64,000 nt of DNA from Peptoniphilus_A hominis (GTDB lineage: Bacteria; Bacillota; Clostridia; Tissierellales; Peptoniphilaceae): assembly GCF_040096015.1 (NCBI RefSeq), contig NZ_JBBMFO010000001.1:186001-250000 (forward strand), read 5' to 3'. The translations under genes and the position numbers were made by a program. Below are positions 1 to 8,997 of this stretch, one piece after another. The notes beneath the pieces were generated by a model. The model saw only the letters and a list, made by a program, of their open reading frames with translations. It did no database searches and had not been told where the DNA came from. Position 1 is the first letter of the stretch. Every line of letters begins with the position of its first letter.

Positions 1-965
1 ATGAAGGCAAAAAACTTGCCATTGATATAGAAGAAAATCCACTTAGCATAGATAATACTCTAGGCGCAAATAGACTTTATAATTTTAAATCCTATGTGAA
101 TATTATGTATGGCTGCAACAATTTCTGTTCCTATTGCATAGTTCCTTACACAAGGGGAAGAGAAACGAGCAGAAGACCTCATGATATAATTAGAGAAATT
201 GAAGAGCTTGCAAAAAATGGAACTAAGGAAGTGACTCTCCTTGGTCAAAATGTAAATTCTTATGGAAAAACTTTTGACGATAAATATTCTTTTGCAAATC
301 TTCTTGAAGAAATTAATGACATAAAGGGAATAGAGAGAATTAGGTTTATGACATCACATCCAAAGGATATTTCCGATGAATTAATTTATTCCTTTAAAAA
401 TTTAGATAAACTTTGCAATTTCTTACACCTTCCAGTTCAAGCTGGTTCATCAAGAGTTCTTAAGATGATGAACAGAAAATACACAAAGGAAGATTATCTA
501 AGAAAGATAGATAAGGTAAAAAGTGTTAATCCAAACATGGCCCTTTCCACAGACATAATGGTTGGTTTTCCAGGTGAAAGTGAAGAAGATTTTCTTGACA
601 CCTTAGATTTAGTTAAAAAAGTTGAATACGACACAGCCTTTACTTTTATTTATTCCATGAGGGAAAATACTCCTGCTGCAAGAATGGAACAAGTTCCTGA
701 TAAGGTTAAACATGAGAGGTTTGAGAGACTTTTAGATATTTTATATCCAATTCAAGAAAAGAAAAATAAAGCTTTTATTGGAAAAGATGTAGATGTACTT
801 GTTGAAGATTTCTCAAAAAAGGACGATTCCAATGTAAGTGGAAGAACTGATGAATTTAAACTAATAAATTTCAAGGGCAATAAAATCGATATTGGAAAAA
901 TTCTAAAAGTTAGGGTAACAGAAGCAAATAGTTTTTCTCTAGTAGGTGAAAAAAATGAATCGTGA
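1..965 (+). CDS. miaB: MiaB, tRNA-2-methylthio-N6-dimethylallyladenosine synthase (5' end outside window)
   Basis: Radical-SAM methylthiotransferase that adds the 2-methylthio group to i6A37 of tRNAs. The frame is open from base 3 to the TGA at 963-965, so the N-terminal MTTase domain is only partly present. The visible part starts just before the radical-SAM cluster motif CNNFCSYC (about 109-132), followed by the core with PVQAGS and GFPGESEEDF and a C-terminal TRAM-like domain. The first in-frame ATG inside the window (96) is internal and is not the start. The last codons overlap the mutS ribosome binding site. The gene stands first in a miaB-mutS-mutL-miaA run, so both enzymes of ms2i6A synthesis (MiaA, MiaB) are linked. 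RimO at 21.3-22.6 kb is a paralogue, but this copy has the MiaB-type PYTRGRE sequence after the cluster motif. Confidence 0.95.
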   Translation, partial: EGKKLAIDIEENPLSIDNTLGANRLYNFKSYVNIMYGCNNFCSYCIVPYTRGRETSRRPHDIIREIEELAKNGTKEVTLLGQNVNSYGKTFDDKYSFANLLEEINDIKGIERIRFMTSHPKDISDELIYSFKNLDKLCNFLHLPVQAGSSRVLKMMNRKYTKEDYLRKIDKVKSVNPNMALSTDIMVGFPGESEEDFLDTLDLVKKVEYDTAFTFIYSMRENTPAARMEQVPDKVKHERFERLLDILYPIQEKKNKAFIGKDVDVLVEDFSKKDDSNVSGRTDEFKLINFKGNKIDIGKILKVRVTEANSFSLVGEKNES

Positions 966-3567
966 AAAATTAACTCCTATGATGCAGCAATATCTTGCTG
1001 TAAAGGATGAGAATCCTGATGCAATTTTATTTTTTAGGCTTGGCGATTTCTATGAAATGTTCTTTGACGATGCCCTTCTTGCATCAAGAGAACTTGAAAT
1101 AACTCTCACAAAAAGAGATGCAGGTCTTGAAGAAAAGGCTCCTATGTGTGGAGTTCCATATCATGTGGCATCAGGATATATTTCAAAATTAATAAATAAG
1201 GGCTATAAGGTTGCCATTTGCGACCAAATGGAAGACCCAAAATTTGCCAAGGGCATAGTTAAAAGAGAAGTAACTCAAATTATTACCCCGGGAACCTTTA
1301 CGGACACTGAATATTTAAAGAGTGACTTGAACAATTACCTTCTTTCAATTTTTATTCACGGTTATTCTTTAAATTTAACATACTCAGATTATTCAACTGG
1401 AGAAATTTATTTTACAGAAAAAACTTTTTTGTCAAAGTCCGAATTGTATAATTTCTTACAAGATGAAATTGACAGAATTAGTCCCAATGAAATTTTATTA
1501 AATGATGAAGTTACTTCAAAGTTTAAGGAGAAAATAAAAAGAGATAATATTTTTCTAAATCCTTATCTTTCAGATAATTTAAGGGAAATCAATTTATTTA
1601 AAGATCTTGGAGAATATTTTAGTGAAAACTTTAAAGAAAATTTAAAAAATTTTTTATCAACAAATAATATTTCTGATTACACATCACTAAAAAAGATATT
1701 ACAGTACTTGGTAGTTACTCAAAAAATAAATTTAAAGCACATAAATAATATTAAACTCTATAATAATTTTGATTATTTAATCTTAGACGAAAGCTCAAAG
1801 AGAACACTTGAAGTTGTTAAAGGACTTAATACTTTTAGCAAAAAGGGTTCCCTATTAGATGTACTGGACAAGTGCAGCACCTCTATGGGTTCTCGTAAGT
1901 TAAAAAAATGGGTGGAAAGTCCACTGGTAAATTTAAATAAAATTTATGAGAGACAAAATTTAATAGAAGCCTTTACGAGAGACTTACTTCTTCAAGACAA
2001 ATTGGAAAAAATCTTAAAGGAAGTTTATGACATTGAAAGGCTTGTAGTAAAAATTTCCAATGGAAGTGTAAATCCTCGTGAAGTTTATTCTCTTAAGAAT
2101 ACAATTGTAAATTCTAAGAAAATAAAAGAAATTTTAGAAATTTACAAGAATGATTATTTAAATTCTTTGGCAAGAGAATTTATAGATTTAAGTGATATTT
2201 ACGAAAAAATAGATGCCCTTTTAATTGAAAATCCACCAGTTGTAATCGAAGAAAACAGGATAATTAAAGAAGGATATTCTGAGGACTTAGATGAGCTCTT
2301 TAAAATAGCCACAGAAGGCAAGAACTGGTTACTGGATTTTGAAAACAAAGAAAGAGAAAGAACTGGTATCAAAAAATTAAAGGTTAAACACAATAAAATT
2401 CTTGGATATTTTATTGAAGTTACTAAATCTTTTTTAGATGAAGTTCCAGATGATTACATTAGAAAACAAACCCTAGTTGGCTCAGAAAGATTTTTCTCTG
2501 TGGAATTAAAGGACATGGAAGGAAAGCTCCTTGGCTCTAAAGAGAGAGCATTGACATTACAAGCTGAAATATATAATGGTTTAAAGGACTATATAGCAGG
2601 AGAAATTTATAGGATACAAATTTTAGCAGACAAACTTTCGAATTTAGACTCAATTTTGTCTCTGGCAAAAGTTTCTAATTTAAACAATTATGTAAGACCA
2701 GACTTTAACCAAGAAGGCTTTATTGAAATAAAAAATGGACGACATCCAATAGTGGAAACTTACATGAAGGATGAATTTTTCGTTCCAAATGATACTTTTA
2801 TTGACACTGATAAGCATATGATCCACATAATCACTGGTCCAAATATGGCAGGTAAGTCCACCTATATGAGACAAGTTGCCCTAATAACTATTATGGCTCA
2901 TATAGGATCCTTTGTGCCTTGTGGCAGTGCTAATATTTCACTTGTAGATAGAATATTTACGAGAATTGGTGCAAGTGACAATCTTTCCAAGGGTCAATCT
3001 ACCTTTATGGTTGAGATGCAAGAAGTTGCCGATATTATTGACAACGCAACGGCAAAATCCTTACTTATTTTAGATGAAGTGGGCAGGGGAACTAGCACCT
3101 TTGATGGACTTGCCATTGCAAATGCTATAATTGAATACATTGCAGAAAATATTAAAGCCAAGACTCTTTTTGCAACCCACTACCACGAACTTGTTCACCT
3201 TGAAGAAAAGTATGATTCAGTAGAAAATTTAACGATTGCAGTTGATAGGCAAGATGACGAAATAATTTTCTTGAGAAAAATTATAAAGGGTTTTACGAAT
3301 AATTCCTATGGCATTGATGTTGCAAAGCTTGCTGGTATTGATGATACTATAATTAATAGAGCCAAAGAAGTATTATATGTAATAGAAAAGGAAAATGAAG
3401 ATATAAGCATTGACTTAAATAAGGAATATATTAGAGAAGAAAACCATAATCCAGAAATAATGAACTTTATAGACAAGTTAAAGGAAATTAATATTCTAGA
3501 AATAAGCCCCATGGAAGCTTTTAATTTGTTAAATGAAATTGTAAATAAATCTAAGGAGTTACAATGA
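955..3567 (+). CDS. mutS: DNA mismatch repair protein MutS
   Basis: Mismatch-recognition ATPase of about 870 residues, the usual length. The N-terminal mismatch-binding domain carries the Phe-x-Glu wedge within GDFYEMFFDDA. The connector, core and clamp domains follow, and the C-terminal ABC ATPase has Walker A (TGPNMAGKST) and Walker B (LLILDEVGRGTSTFDG). A GTG at 946 is in frame, but it lies inside the ribosome binding site AGGTGA (944-949), so the ATG at 955, five bases downstream, is the better start. The reading frame overlaps the end of miaB and shares ATGA with mutL, so the genes are translationally coupled. Function is confident from motifs and from the adjacent mutL. Confidence 0.97.
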   Translation: MNREKLTPMMQQYLAVKDENPDAILFFRLGDFYEMFFDDALLASRELEITLTKRDAGLEEKAPMCGVPYHVASGYISKLINKGYKVAICDQMEDPKFAKGIVKREVTQIITPGTFTDTEYLKSDLNNYLLSIFIHGYSLNLTYSDYSTGEIYFTEKTFLSKSELYNFLQDEIDRISPNEILLNDEVTSKFKEKIKRDNIFLNPYLSDNLREINLFKDLGEYFSENFKENLKNFLSTNNISDYTSLKKILQYLVVTQKINLKHINNIKLYNNFDYLILDESSKRTLEVVKGLNTFSKKGSLLDVLDKCSTSMGSRKLKKWVESPLVNLNKIYERQNLIEAFTRDLLLQDKLEKILKEVYDIERLVVKISNGSVNPREVYSLKNTIVNSKKIKEILEIYKNDYLNSLAREFIDLSDIYEKIDALLIENPPVVIEENRIIKEGYSEDLDELFKIATEGKNWLLDFENKERERTGIKKLKVKHNKILGYFIEVTKSFLDEVPDDYIRKQTLVGSERFFSVELKDMEGKLLGSKERALTLQAEIYNGLKDYIAGEIYRIQILADKLSNLDSILSLAKVSNLNNYVRPDFNQEGFIEIKNGRHPIVETYMKDEFFVPNDTFIDTDKHMIHIITGPNMAGKSTYMRQVALITIMAHIGSFVPCGSANISLVDRIFTRIGASDNLSKGQSTFMVEMQEVADIIDNATAKSLLILDEVGRGTSTFDGLAIANAIIEYIAENIKAKTLFATHYHELVHLEEKYDSVENLTIAVDRQDDEIIFLRKIIKGFTNNSYGIDVAKLAGIDDTIINRAKEVLYVIEKENEDISIDLNKEYIREENHNPEIMNFIDKLKEINILEISPMEAFNLLNEIVNKSKELQ

Positions 3568-5423
3568 TTAGACTTTTAGATGAAGCAACTATTTCAAAAA
3601 TAGCTGCAGGAGAAATAATAGAAAACTCTGCCTCTATAGTAAAGGAATTAGTTGAAAATTCCATTGATGCAGGTGCAGATGACATTCTCGTTGAAATAAG
3701 AGGGGAGAGCACTGACTATATAAAGGTGTCAGACAATGGCTCTGGTTTTTCTGAAGAGGACCTTGAAGTTGCCTTTCTTCGCCACTCCACATCAAAGCTA
3801 GAGAAAATTGAAGACCTAGAGAAAATAAGGACACTAGGTTTTCGTGGAGAAGCTCTTGCAAGCATTTCAAATATTTCAAAAATCAAACTTATGACCAAGA
3901 GGGAAGAGGACCTTGCAGGTAACTCTCTCTTAATTGAAAATGGAAAAATTATAAAGAAAAATAAGGTTGGAATGCCAAAGGGAACGACCTTTGTCATAAG
4001 TGATGTCTTTTATAACACTCCAGTTAGAAAAAAATTTTTGCGAAAAGATTTAACTGAGATAAATAATATAATTGACATTGTGCAAAAAATTGCCCTAAGT
4101 AACAATAATATTAAATTTACCTTAATTAGGGATGGAAAAATTATTTTAAATACAGGAAGCGACAAGGATCCCATTAACAGAATTTTTAGTATTTTAGGTT
4201 CAGAAATTGCATCTTCTTTAAATGAAGGGTCTTTTGAATCTGAAAATTATAAGATTAAGGGATTTTTCTCAGACAACAAACTCTTTAGGTCAAATAGAGA
4301 CAGTCAGTATATTTTTGTAAATGGCAGATTTATAAGAAACATCAACATATCAAGGGCAGTGGAAAAAAATTATCACTCATTAATTCCACTAAATAGGTAT
4401 CCTGTCTTTGTATTATACCTTGACATTGACCCAAGGCTAATTGATGTAAATATTCATCCAAAGAAAAATGAAATAAAAATTTCCAACGAAAATATTTTAT
4501 CTGCCCTTTTGTCTGAACTTGTGGAAGAAGTAATTTTTCCAAATAGAAGCATTAGAGAAATTGAAATAGAAGATAAAAAGGAAAATGTAAGTGTCTTTGA
4601 CATATTTGAAGAAGATGAAAGTAATGACTTTGAAGAACAAAAAAAAGATACAAATTTAAAGAGTCTTTGGGATATAGAAAAGGAAACAAGTGAAGATTCT
4701 TTAAAGAAGACCTTTAATGAAGATGCTGTTTTATATAAATACAGCTTAAAAGAAGATATAAATTCAGAAGAAAAATTTTTCACTGAAGAACATGAAGAAG
4801 ACAACTTTTTATTTAATAGTGAAAAAAGTCATATAGATGAAAAACTTTTAAATACAAGAATAGCAGGAGTTCTCTTTAAGACTTATATAATCTTAGAAAA
4901 TCAAAGAGAGGGCATTACTTTTCTAGTAGACCAACACGCTGCCCACGAAAGAGTAAATTACGAGAAATTTTTGCACATGTATTTAAAGAGTGAAATTACT
5001 TCACAAATTTTACTAAAGCCAGAAATAATTGAGCTAAATCAAATTGAATACGATAAAATTTTAAATTATTTAGACTTATTTACAAGGCTTGGCTTTAAAA
5101 TCGAAGACTTTGGCGACAAGTCGGTAGTATTAAGAGAAGTCCCAATGATTTTTGGCTTACCAACCTATGTGAATTTTATTAGGGATATTATTGATTCTCT
5201 GGACAAGGAAATTTCTTCTAACTATGAGGCTGATTTATATAAAATAATGAAAAAGGCCTGCAAGGCATCAGTTAAGGCTGGAGATGACTTATCAGATATG
5301 GAAATCGAGTCACTTATTAGGGACTTAAAAAATTGTGAAAATCCCTATACTTGTCCTCATGGCAGACCTACTGTTGTTGAAGTATCAAAACACACTATAT
5401 CAAAATTATTTTTGAGGGAATAA
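3564..5423 (+). CDS. mutL: DNA mismatch repair protein MutL (endonuclease type)
   Basis: GHKL-ATPase that couples MutS recognition to strand removal; 619 residues. The N-terminal ATPase shows the family motifs IAAGEIIENSASIVKELVEN, DNGSGF and TLGFRGEALASI. A long acidic linker (roughly residues 340-430) joins it to the dimerisation domain. That domain contains the endonuclease metal motif DQHAAHE (456-462) followed by NYE, and later CPHGRPT. This is the pattern of MutL proteins that nick DNA themselves, expected in bacteria without MutH. The start ATG overlaps the mutS stop by four bases, and miaA starts at the base after the stop codon. Confidence 0.96.
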   Translation: MIRLLDEATISKIAAGEIIENSASIVKELVENSIDAGADDILVEIRGESTDYIKVSDNGSGFSEEDLEVAFLRHSTSKLEKIEDLEKIRTLGFRGEALASISNISKIKLMTKREEDLAGNSLLIENGKIIKKNKVGMPKGTTFVISDVFYNTPVRKKFLRKDLTEINNIIDIVQKIALSNNNIKFTLIRDGKIILNTGSDKDPINRIFSILGSEIASSLNEGSFESENYKIKGFFSDNKLFRSNRDSQYIFVNGRFIRNINISRAVEKNYHSLIPLNRYPVFVLYLDIDPRLIDVNIHPKKNEIKISNENILSALLSELVEEVIFPNRSIREIEIEDKKENVSVFDIFEEDESNDFEEQKKDTNLKSLWDIEKETSEDSLKKTFNEDAVLYKYSLKEDINSEEKFFTEEHEEDNFLFNSEKSHIDEKLLNTRIAGVLFKTYIILENQREGITFLVDQHAAHERVNYEKFLHMYLKSEITSQILLKPEIIELNQIEYDKILNYLDLFTRLGFKIEDFGDKSVVLREVPMIFGLPTYVNFIRDIIDSLDKEISSNYEADLYKIMKKACKASVKAGDDLSDMEIESLIRDLKNCENPYTCPHGRPTVVEVSKHTISKLFLRE

Positions 5424-6332
5424 ATGGAAAATTTAGTTATAATAACAGGACCAACGGGAATAGGGAAGACTGAACTTTCTCTTGAACTCGCAAAAAAATA
5501 TAAGGGCGAGATCATTTCCAGTGACTCCATGCAAATTTATAAAAAATTAAATATTGGCACTGCAAAAATTGACTTAAATAAAACAAGTATCCCTCATCAT
5601 ATGGTTGATATAATAGAGCCTTCTGATAATTTTACTGTTGCTGATTTTAAAAATTCTGCAAAAAAAATTATTACTGATATAAATAATAGAGGCGGACTTC
5701 CTTTTTTAGTTGGAGGAACGGGCCTTTACATCAATTCTCTTGTCTATAACTTAGATTTTACAGAGACTGAGCCAGACTATGAATATAGAGATGAACTTAG
5801 AGAGATCCTAGAGGAAGAGGGAAGTGAATTTTTATACGAAAAACTGCAAGATCAAGATAGGGATATGGCAGAAAAAATTCACAAAAACAACGGTCAGAGA
5901 ATTATAAGAGCCTTGGAGATTTTAAAAAGTGGCAATAAAAAGGGCGACAATTTTCGAGAAGAAAATAAGGACTACAATTTAATTTACATTGGATTTAACA
6001 TGGATAGGGCTAAACTCTATGAAAAGATTAACCAAAGAGTAGATAAAATGATTGACTTAGGTCTTGTAGATGAAGTGAAAAATCTTTTAGATGAAGGACT
6101 AGACAAAAACTCTCAATCACTTAAGGCTATTGGCTACAAGGAAGTGATTTCTTATTTAGATGGTGAGATAGATTTTGACGAAATGGTTGATTTAATTAAA
6201 AAAAATTCACGACACTATGCCAAGAGACAGCTTACTTGGTTTAGAAGAGATAAAAGAATAAAGTGGTTTGACAGAGAATCAGACACATTACTTTCTGATA
6301 TAGAAAATTATATTGACAGTAAATTAATTTAG
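5424..6332 (+). CDS. miaA: tRNA dimethylallyltransferase MiaA
   Basis: Transfers a dimethylallyl group from DMAPP to N6 of A37 in tRNAs reading UNN codons, making the substrate of MiaB. The protein has 302 residues, the usual size. The P-loop is TGPTGIGKTE near the N-terminus, followed by DSMQIYKKLNIGTAK and VGGTGLYI, all typical of the family. The ATG directly abuts the mutL stop, so translation probably depends on reinitiation. The next gene follows after 8 bases with AGGAGA before its ATG. Confidence 0.96.
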   Translation: MENLVIITGPTGIGKTELSLELAKKYKGEIISSDSMQIYKKLNIGTAKIDLNKTSIPHHMVDIIEPSDNFTVADFKNSAKKIITDINNRGGLPFLVGGTGLYINSLVYNLDFTETEPDYEYRDELREILEEEGSEFLYEKLQDQDRDMAEKIHKNNGQRIIRALEILKSGNKKGDNFREENKDYNLIYIGFNMDRAKLYEKINQRVDKMIDLGLVDEVKNLLDEGLDKNSQSLKAIGYKEVISYLDGEIDFDEMVDLIKKNSRHYAKRQLTWFRRDKRIKWFDRESDTLLSDIENYIDSKLI

Positions 6333-6340
6333 GAGAAAAG

Positions 6341-7627
6341 ATGACAATATACGATAAATTATTTGAAGAAGAATATAATATTGATAAAAAAATAATTGAT
6401 TTTGTAAATAAAAATGAAGAAAAATTAAAAGATAGATTTCAAGAATTTAGTGACATTGCACAGTATAATCAAGTTAAAATTTTAAAGGCCATGCAAGAAG
6501 AAGGTTTAAAATCTACAGATTTTAACTGGACTACAGGCTATGGCTATGGAGATATTGGAAGAGACAAGGTAGAAAGCATTTACACTAGAATTTTTAGGAC
6601 AGAGGATAGCCTTGTGAGATCAAACATTGTATCAGGAACTCATGCAATAACACTTGCAATTAAATCTGTCTTAAAACCAGGAGATCACTTCTTATCTGTT
6701 ACTTCTACGCCCTATGATACGTTGCAAAAAGTAATTGGATTAAGGGGAGACAGCCCTGACTCTTTAATAAAAACTGGATATGAATACTCTGAAGTGCCCC
6801 TAATAGATAATAAAATTGATGTAAAGAGCATCAAAAATTATATTAAAAAAAACACTTCTCTTGTTATTATGCAAAGGTCAACGGGCTATTCAAATCGGAG
6901 GGCCTTTACAATTTCTGAACTAAAAGAAGCAATTGATGAAGTGAAGAGGATAAATAAAAATATAAAAATTTTTGTGGACAATTGCTATGGAGAATTTACA
7001 GAACTTATTGAACCAAGTGAGCTTGGAATAGACATTATGGCAGGTTCACTTATAAAAAATCCTGGAGGAGGAATTTCCTACACGGGCGGCTATGTAGTAG
7101 GCAAGTCTGAACTTGTAGAAAGGGCAGCAAATATACTTACTGCACCTGGAATAGGAAAGGACTGCGGACTAACCTTTGGCATGACAAGACAAATCCTTCA
7201 AGGACTTTTTATGTCACCAAAAATTGTTGAAGATGCAATAAAGGGTGCTATGCTTTTTTCAAAATGTTTTGAAGAATTGGGCTTTAAAACTATTCCATCA
7301 AGTGATGACCCAAGAAGCGATATTGTCACAGCAATTGAACTAAAAAAACCTGAAATTTTAGAAACATTTTGCAAATACATTCAATTTTCTTCTCCAGTTG
7401 ACTCAGAATTCACTCCTATGCCTTGGGACATGCCAGGATATGATGATAAGGTAATAATGGCAGCAGGGGACTTTATAGAAGGCTCATCCATAGAACTTTC
7501 AGCAGATGGACCAATGAGAGAGCCTTATTATGTCTATTTTCAAGGAGGACTCTCTTACTATCATATTAAATTTGCATTGATACATCTCTTAAATGCACTT
7601 GATAAGGAAAATTTAATCAGGATTTAA
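6341..7627 (+). CDS. YnbB/aluminium-resistance-type PLP-dependent enzyme (methionine gamma-lyase family)
   Basis: Fold-type I PLP enzyme of 428 residues in the family annotated as aluminium resistance protein or YnbB. Visible signatures are GYGYGDIGRDKVE near residue 70, VSGTHAI for cofactor phosphate binding, FVDNCYGEF, and the presumed Schiff-base lysine in GSLIKNPGGG. The natural substrate is not established. A cystathionine or methionine gamma-lyase-like reaction is family-level inference. The position between miaA and lexA is the usual one in Firmicutes. It is the last gene of the mutS run and is followed by a strong terminator. Confidence 0.85.
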   Translation: MTIYDKLFEEEYNIDKKIIDFVNKNEEKLKDRFQEFSDIAQYNQVKILKAMQEEGLKSTDFNWTTGYGYGDIGRDKVESIYTRIFRTEDSLVRSNIVSGTHAITLAIKSVLKPGDHFLSVTSTPYDTLQKVIGLRGDSPDSLIKTGYEYSEVPLIDNKIDVKSIKNYIKKNTSLVIMQRSTGYSNRRAFTISELKEAIDEVKRINKNIKIFVDNCYGEFTELIEPSELGIDIMAGSLIKNPGGGISYTGGYVVGKSELVERAANILTAPGIGKDCGLTFGMTRQILQGLFMSPKIVEDAIKGAMLFSKCFEELGFKTIPSSDDPRSDIVTAIELKKPEILETFCKYIQFSSPVDSEFTPMPWDMPGYDDKVIMAAGDFIEGSSIELSADGPMREPYYVYFQGGLSYYHIKFALIHLLNALDKENLIRI

Positions 7628-7658
7628 GATAATTAATATAATTTTTTTTGAAATAAAA

Positions 7659-7682
7659 TAGGGATGTTTATACACATCCCTA
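7659..7682 (-). terminator. Hairpin terminator, best oriented for lexA
   Basis: Inverted repeat TAGGGATGT / ACATCCCTA with a short loop. On the minus strand it is followed by a U-rich run (TATTTTATTTC), so it fits termination of lexA transcripts. On the plus strand it is followed by TATAAAAAAC and would be weak. Confidence 0.6.
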
Positions 7683-7722
7683 TAAAAAACTTATTATTTC
7701 TTTGTAAATAAAGTTTAAGATA

Positions 7723-7762
7723 AACACCCTTACTATCTATTAACAGTAAGGGTATTTTTTAG
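7723..7762 (+). terminator. Rho-independent terminator of the mutS-miaA operon
   Basis: Stem CACCCTTACT (7725-7734) pairs with AGTAAGGGT (7745-7753) and is followed by ATTTTTT on the plus strand. It sits just beyond the lexA stop codon, between convergent genes, and may act weakly in both directions. Confidence 0.8.
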
Positions 7763-8379
7763 TTCATTTTTCTGTAAAGTCCAACAATTTTTCCCAATAT
7801 ATCGACTTTGTCAAAGTAGAAAGGTTCCATATTATCATTCTCAGGTTGAAGTCTATACCTGTCCTTTTCTTTGTAGAAAGTTTTTATAGTTGCTTCATCT
7901 TCTATTAAGGCTAAAACTTTTTCTCCATTTCTAGCAGAATTTGTCTTCTCTATAATTACATAGTCTCCGTCATAAATTCCTGCATTAATCATACTTTCTC
8001 CCTTAACTTTTAAAATAAAAAGCTCTTTGTTTGAAACAAAATCAACAGGGAGGGGCATAGTATCTTCAATATTCTGAACGGCTAAAATAGGAGCACCAGC
8101 TGTAACTCTGCCAACAATTGGCACATCTACAGTTTTCTTTTTAAGCATTAATATGTCGTCATCTTGGGGAACAATTTCAAGAGCTCTAGTTTTTGAAGCA
8201 TCTTTTCTAATATAATTTGTAGATTCTAATTTTTCAAGGGCATAGTAAACAGTTGAAGTTGACTTAATATTACAACCTGCACATATTTCACGAACAGTAG
8301 GTGGGTAGGACTTAGATTCAATAAATCTTTTAATAAAAAACAAAATTTCAAGGTCTCTTTGGTTTAAATCTTCGTACAT
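7759..8379 (-). CDS. lexA: LexA, SOS repressor
   Basis: Transcriptional repressor of the SOS regulon that self-cleaves when bound to RecA filaments; 206 residues. It has an N-terminal winged helix (1-70) and a C-terminal S24 protease domain. The cleavage site Ala94-Gly95 lies in RVTAGAP, the catalytic serine is Ser129 in GESM, and the lysine is Lys166 in ATIKTF, all intact. A longer frame runs to 8436, but the ATG at 8377-8379 has a strong AGGAGGT ribosome binding site 4-5 bases upstream and gives the family N-terminus MYEDLNQRD. The gene diverges from a YneA-like gene, as in Bacillus, and the shared region holds LexA-box-like palindromes. Confidence 0.97.
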   Translation of the reverse strand: MYEDLNQRDLEILFFIKRFIESKSYPPTVREICAGCNIKSTSTVYYALEKLESTNYIRKDASKTRALEIVPQDDDILMLKKKTVDVPIVGRVTAGAPILAVQNIEDTMPLPVDFVSNKELFILKVKGESMINAGIYDGDYVIIEKTNSARNGEKVLALIEDEATIKTFYKEKDRYRLQPENDNMEPFYFDKVDILGKIVGLYRKMN

Positions 8380-8407
8380 GGGTTTACCTCCTAATTTTTC
8401 TACATTA

Positions 8408-8446
8408 ATAATATCATACTTAAACAAGTATTTCAAACGATAGTTT
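8408..8446 (-). promoter_or_regulatory. lexA promoter with adjoining LexA-box-like palindrome
   Basis: On the minus strand TTGAAA (8431-8436) is separated by 17 bases from TATTAT (8408-8413), a near-consensus vegetative promoter. The palindrome AAACGATAGTTT (8435-8446) overlaps its -35 box. It matches the AACnnnnGTT core of Gram-positive LexA sites and suggests autoregulation. Confidence 0.7.
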
Positions 8447-8465
8447 AAATAATTGTATTATTTCC

Positions 8466-8500
8466 TTGACATAATAGAACTTTAGTTGTAACATATGTTT
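8466..8500 (+). promoter_or_regulatory. Promoter of the YneA-like gene overlapped by a LexA box
   Basis: TTGACA (8466-8471), a 17-base spacer and TAACAT (8489-8494) form a plus-strand promoter. The -10 region is embedded in the perfect palindrome AACATATGTT (8490-8499), which matches the CGAACRNRYGTTYG LexA consensus at its centre. A bound repressor would block the promoter. Confidence 0.75.
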
Positions 8501-8526
8501 AGAACTTATATTTGATACAACCGTTC

Positions 8527-8540
8527 ATTACAAATGTTTA
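8527..8540. promoter_or_regulatory. Weaker second LexA-box-like site
   Basis: ATTACAAATGTTTA has the AC-n4-GTT core with one mismatch from AACnnnnGTT. It lies between the promoter of the YneA-like gene and its start codon. A CGAAC half site follows at about 8550. Both are only suggestive. Confidence 0.35.
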
Positions 8541-8575
8541 AACTTTATTCGAACAAATTTACATGAGGTGATTTT

Positions 8576-8872
8576 ATGAAGAGAATTATTATTAATAAGC
8601 CAAAAGTTTTTTTATTTTTATTTATTATTTTTATGTTTAATTCTGGATTAATCATTAAAAAAGATGAAACTATAAATCTTATGAGAGAGGAAGAAGCTAT
8701 AATAGATGTTTACACTGTAAAAAAGGGTGATACTTTGTGGTCGATTTCAAATAATTATGAATATAAGAATAAGATGAAATTTATTAATGATGTGGAAAAG
8801 TTAAATAATATTTCACCCTACGAGATTAAACCTGGTTATAAATTAGCTATACCAATATATGAAAACAAATAG
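8576..8872 (+). CDS. YneA-like LysM protein, probable SOS cell-division inhibitor
   Basis: Small protein of 98 residues with an N-terminal membrane segment (about 8-27) followed by a single LysM domain (about 45-95: YTVKKGDTLWSISNNY ... YEIKPGYKLAIP). This is the architecture of Bacillus YneA, which is induced by DNA damage and delays septation from outside the membrane. The gene diverges from lexA, like yneA, and its promoter contains a LexA box. Start is the ATG after GAGGTGATTTT. Direct evidence covers only topology, domain and context. The division-inhibitor role is inferred by analogy. Confidence 0.8.
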   Translation: MKRIIINKPKVFLFLFIIFMFNSGLIIKKDETINLMREEEAIIDVYTVKKGDTLWSISNNYEYKNKMKFINDVEKLNNISPYEIKPGYKLAIPIYENK

Positions 8873-8897
8873 ATAAGGTTCATGCACACGCTTTTAT

Positions 8898-8926
8898 TTG
8901 ACTTATCCTTTTAAAAGATATACAAT
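8898..8926 (+). promoter_or_regulatory. Probable rny promoter
   Basis: TTGACT (8898-8903), 17 bases, TACAAT (8921-8926), located in the gap between the YneA-like gene and rny. It would give rny a leader of about 65 bases. Confidence 0.6.
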
Positions 8927-8997
8927 TATTTTAAGGCTTATGCCTAAAAATGATTTTAAAATTTGAAACATGAAAACTAAATAGGAGGTGTGTATGA

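Noticed and set aside
3634..3997. Antisense reading frames inside mutL
   Set aside because: They lie wholly within mutL on the other strand, with no start signals and low-complexity translations. Shadows of the real gene.
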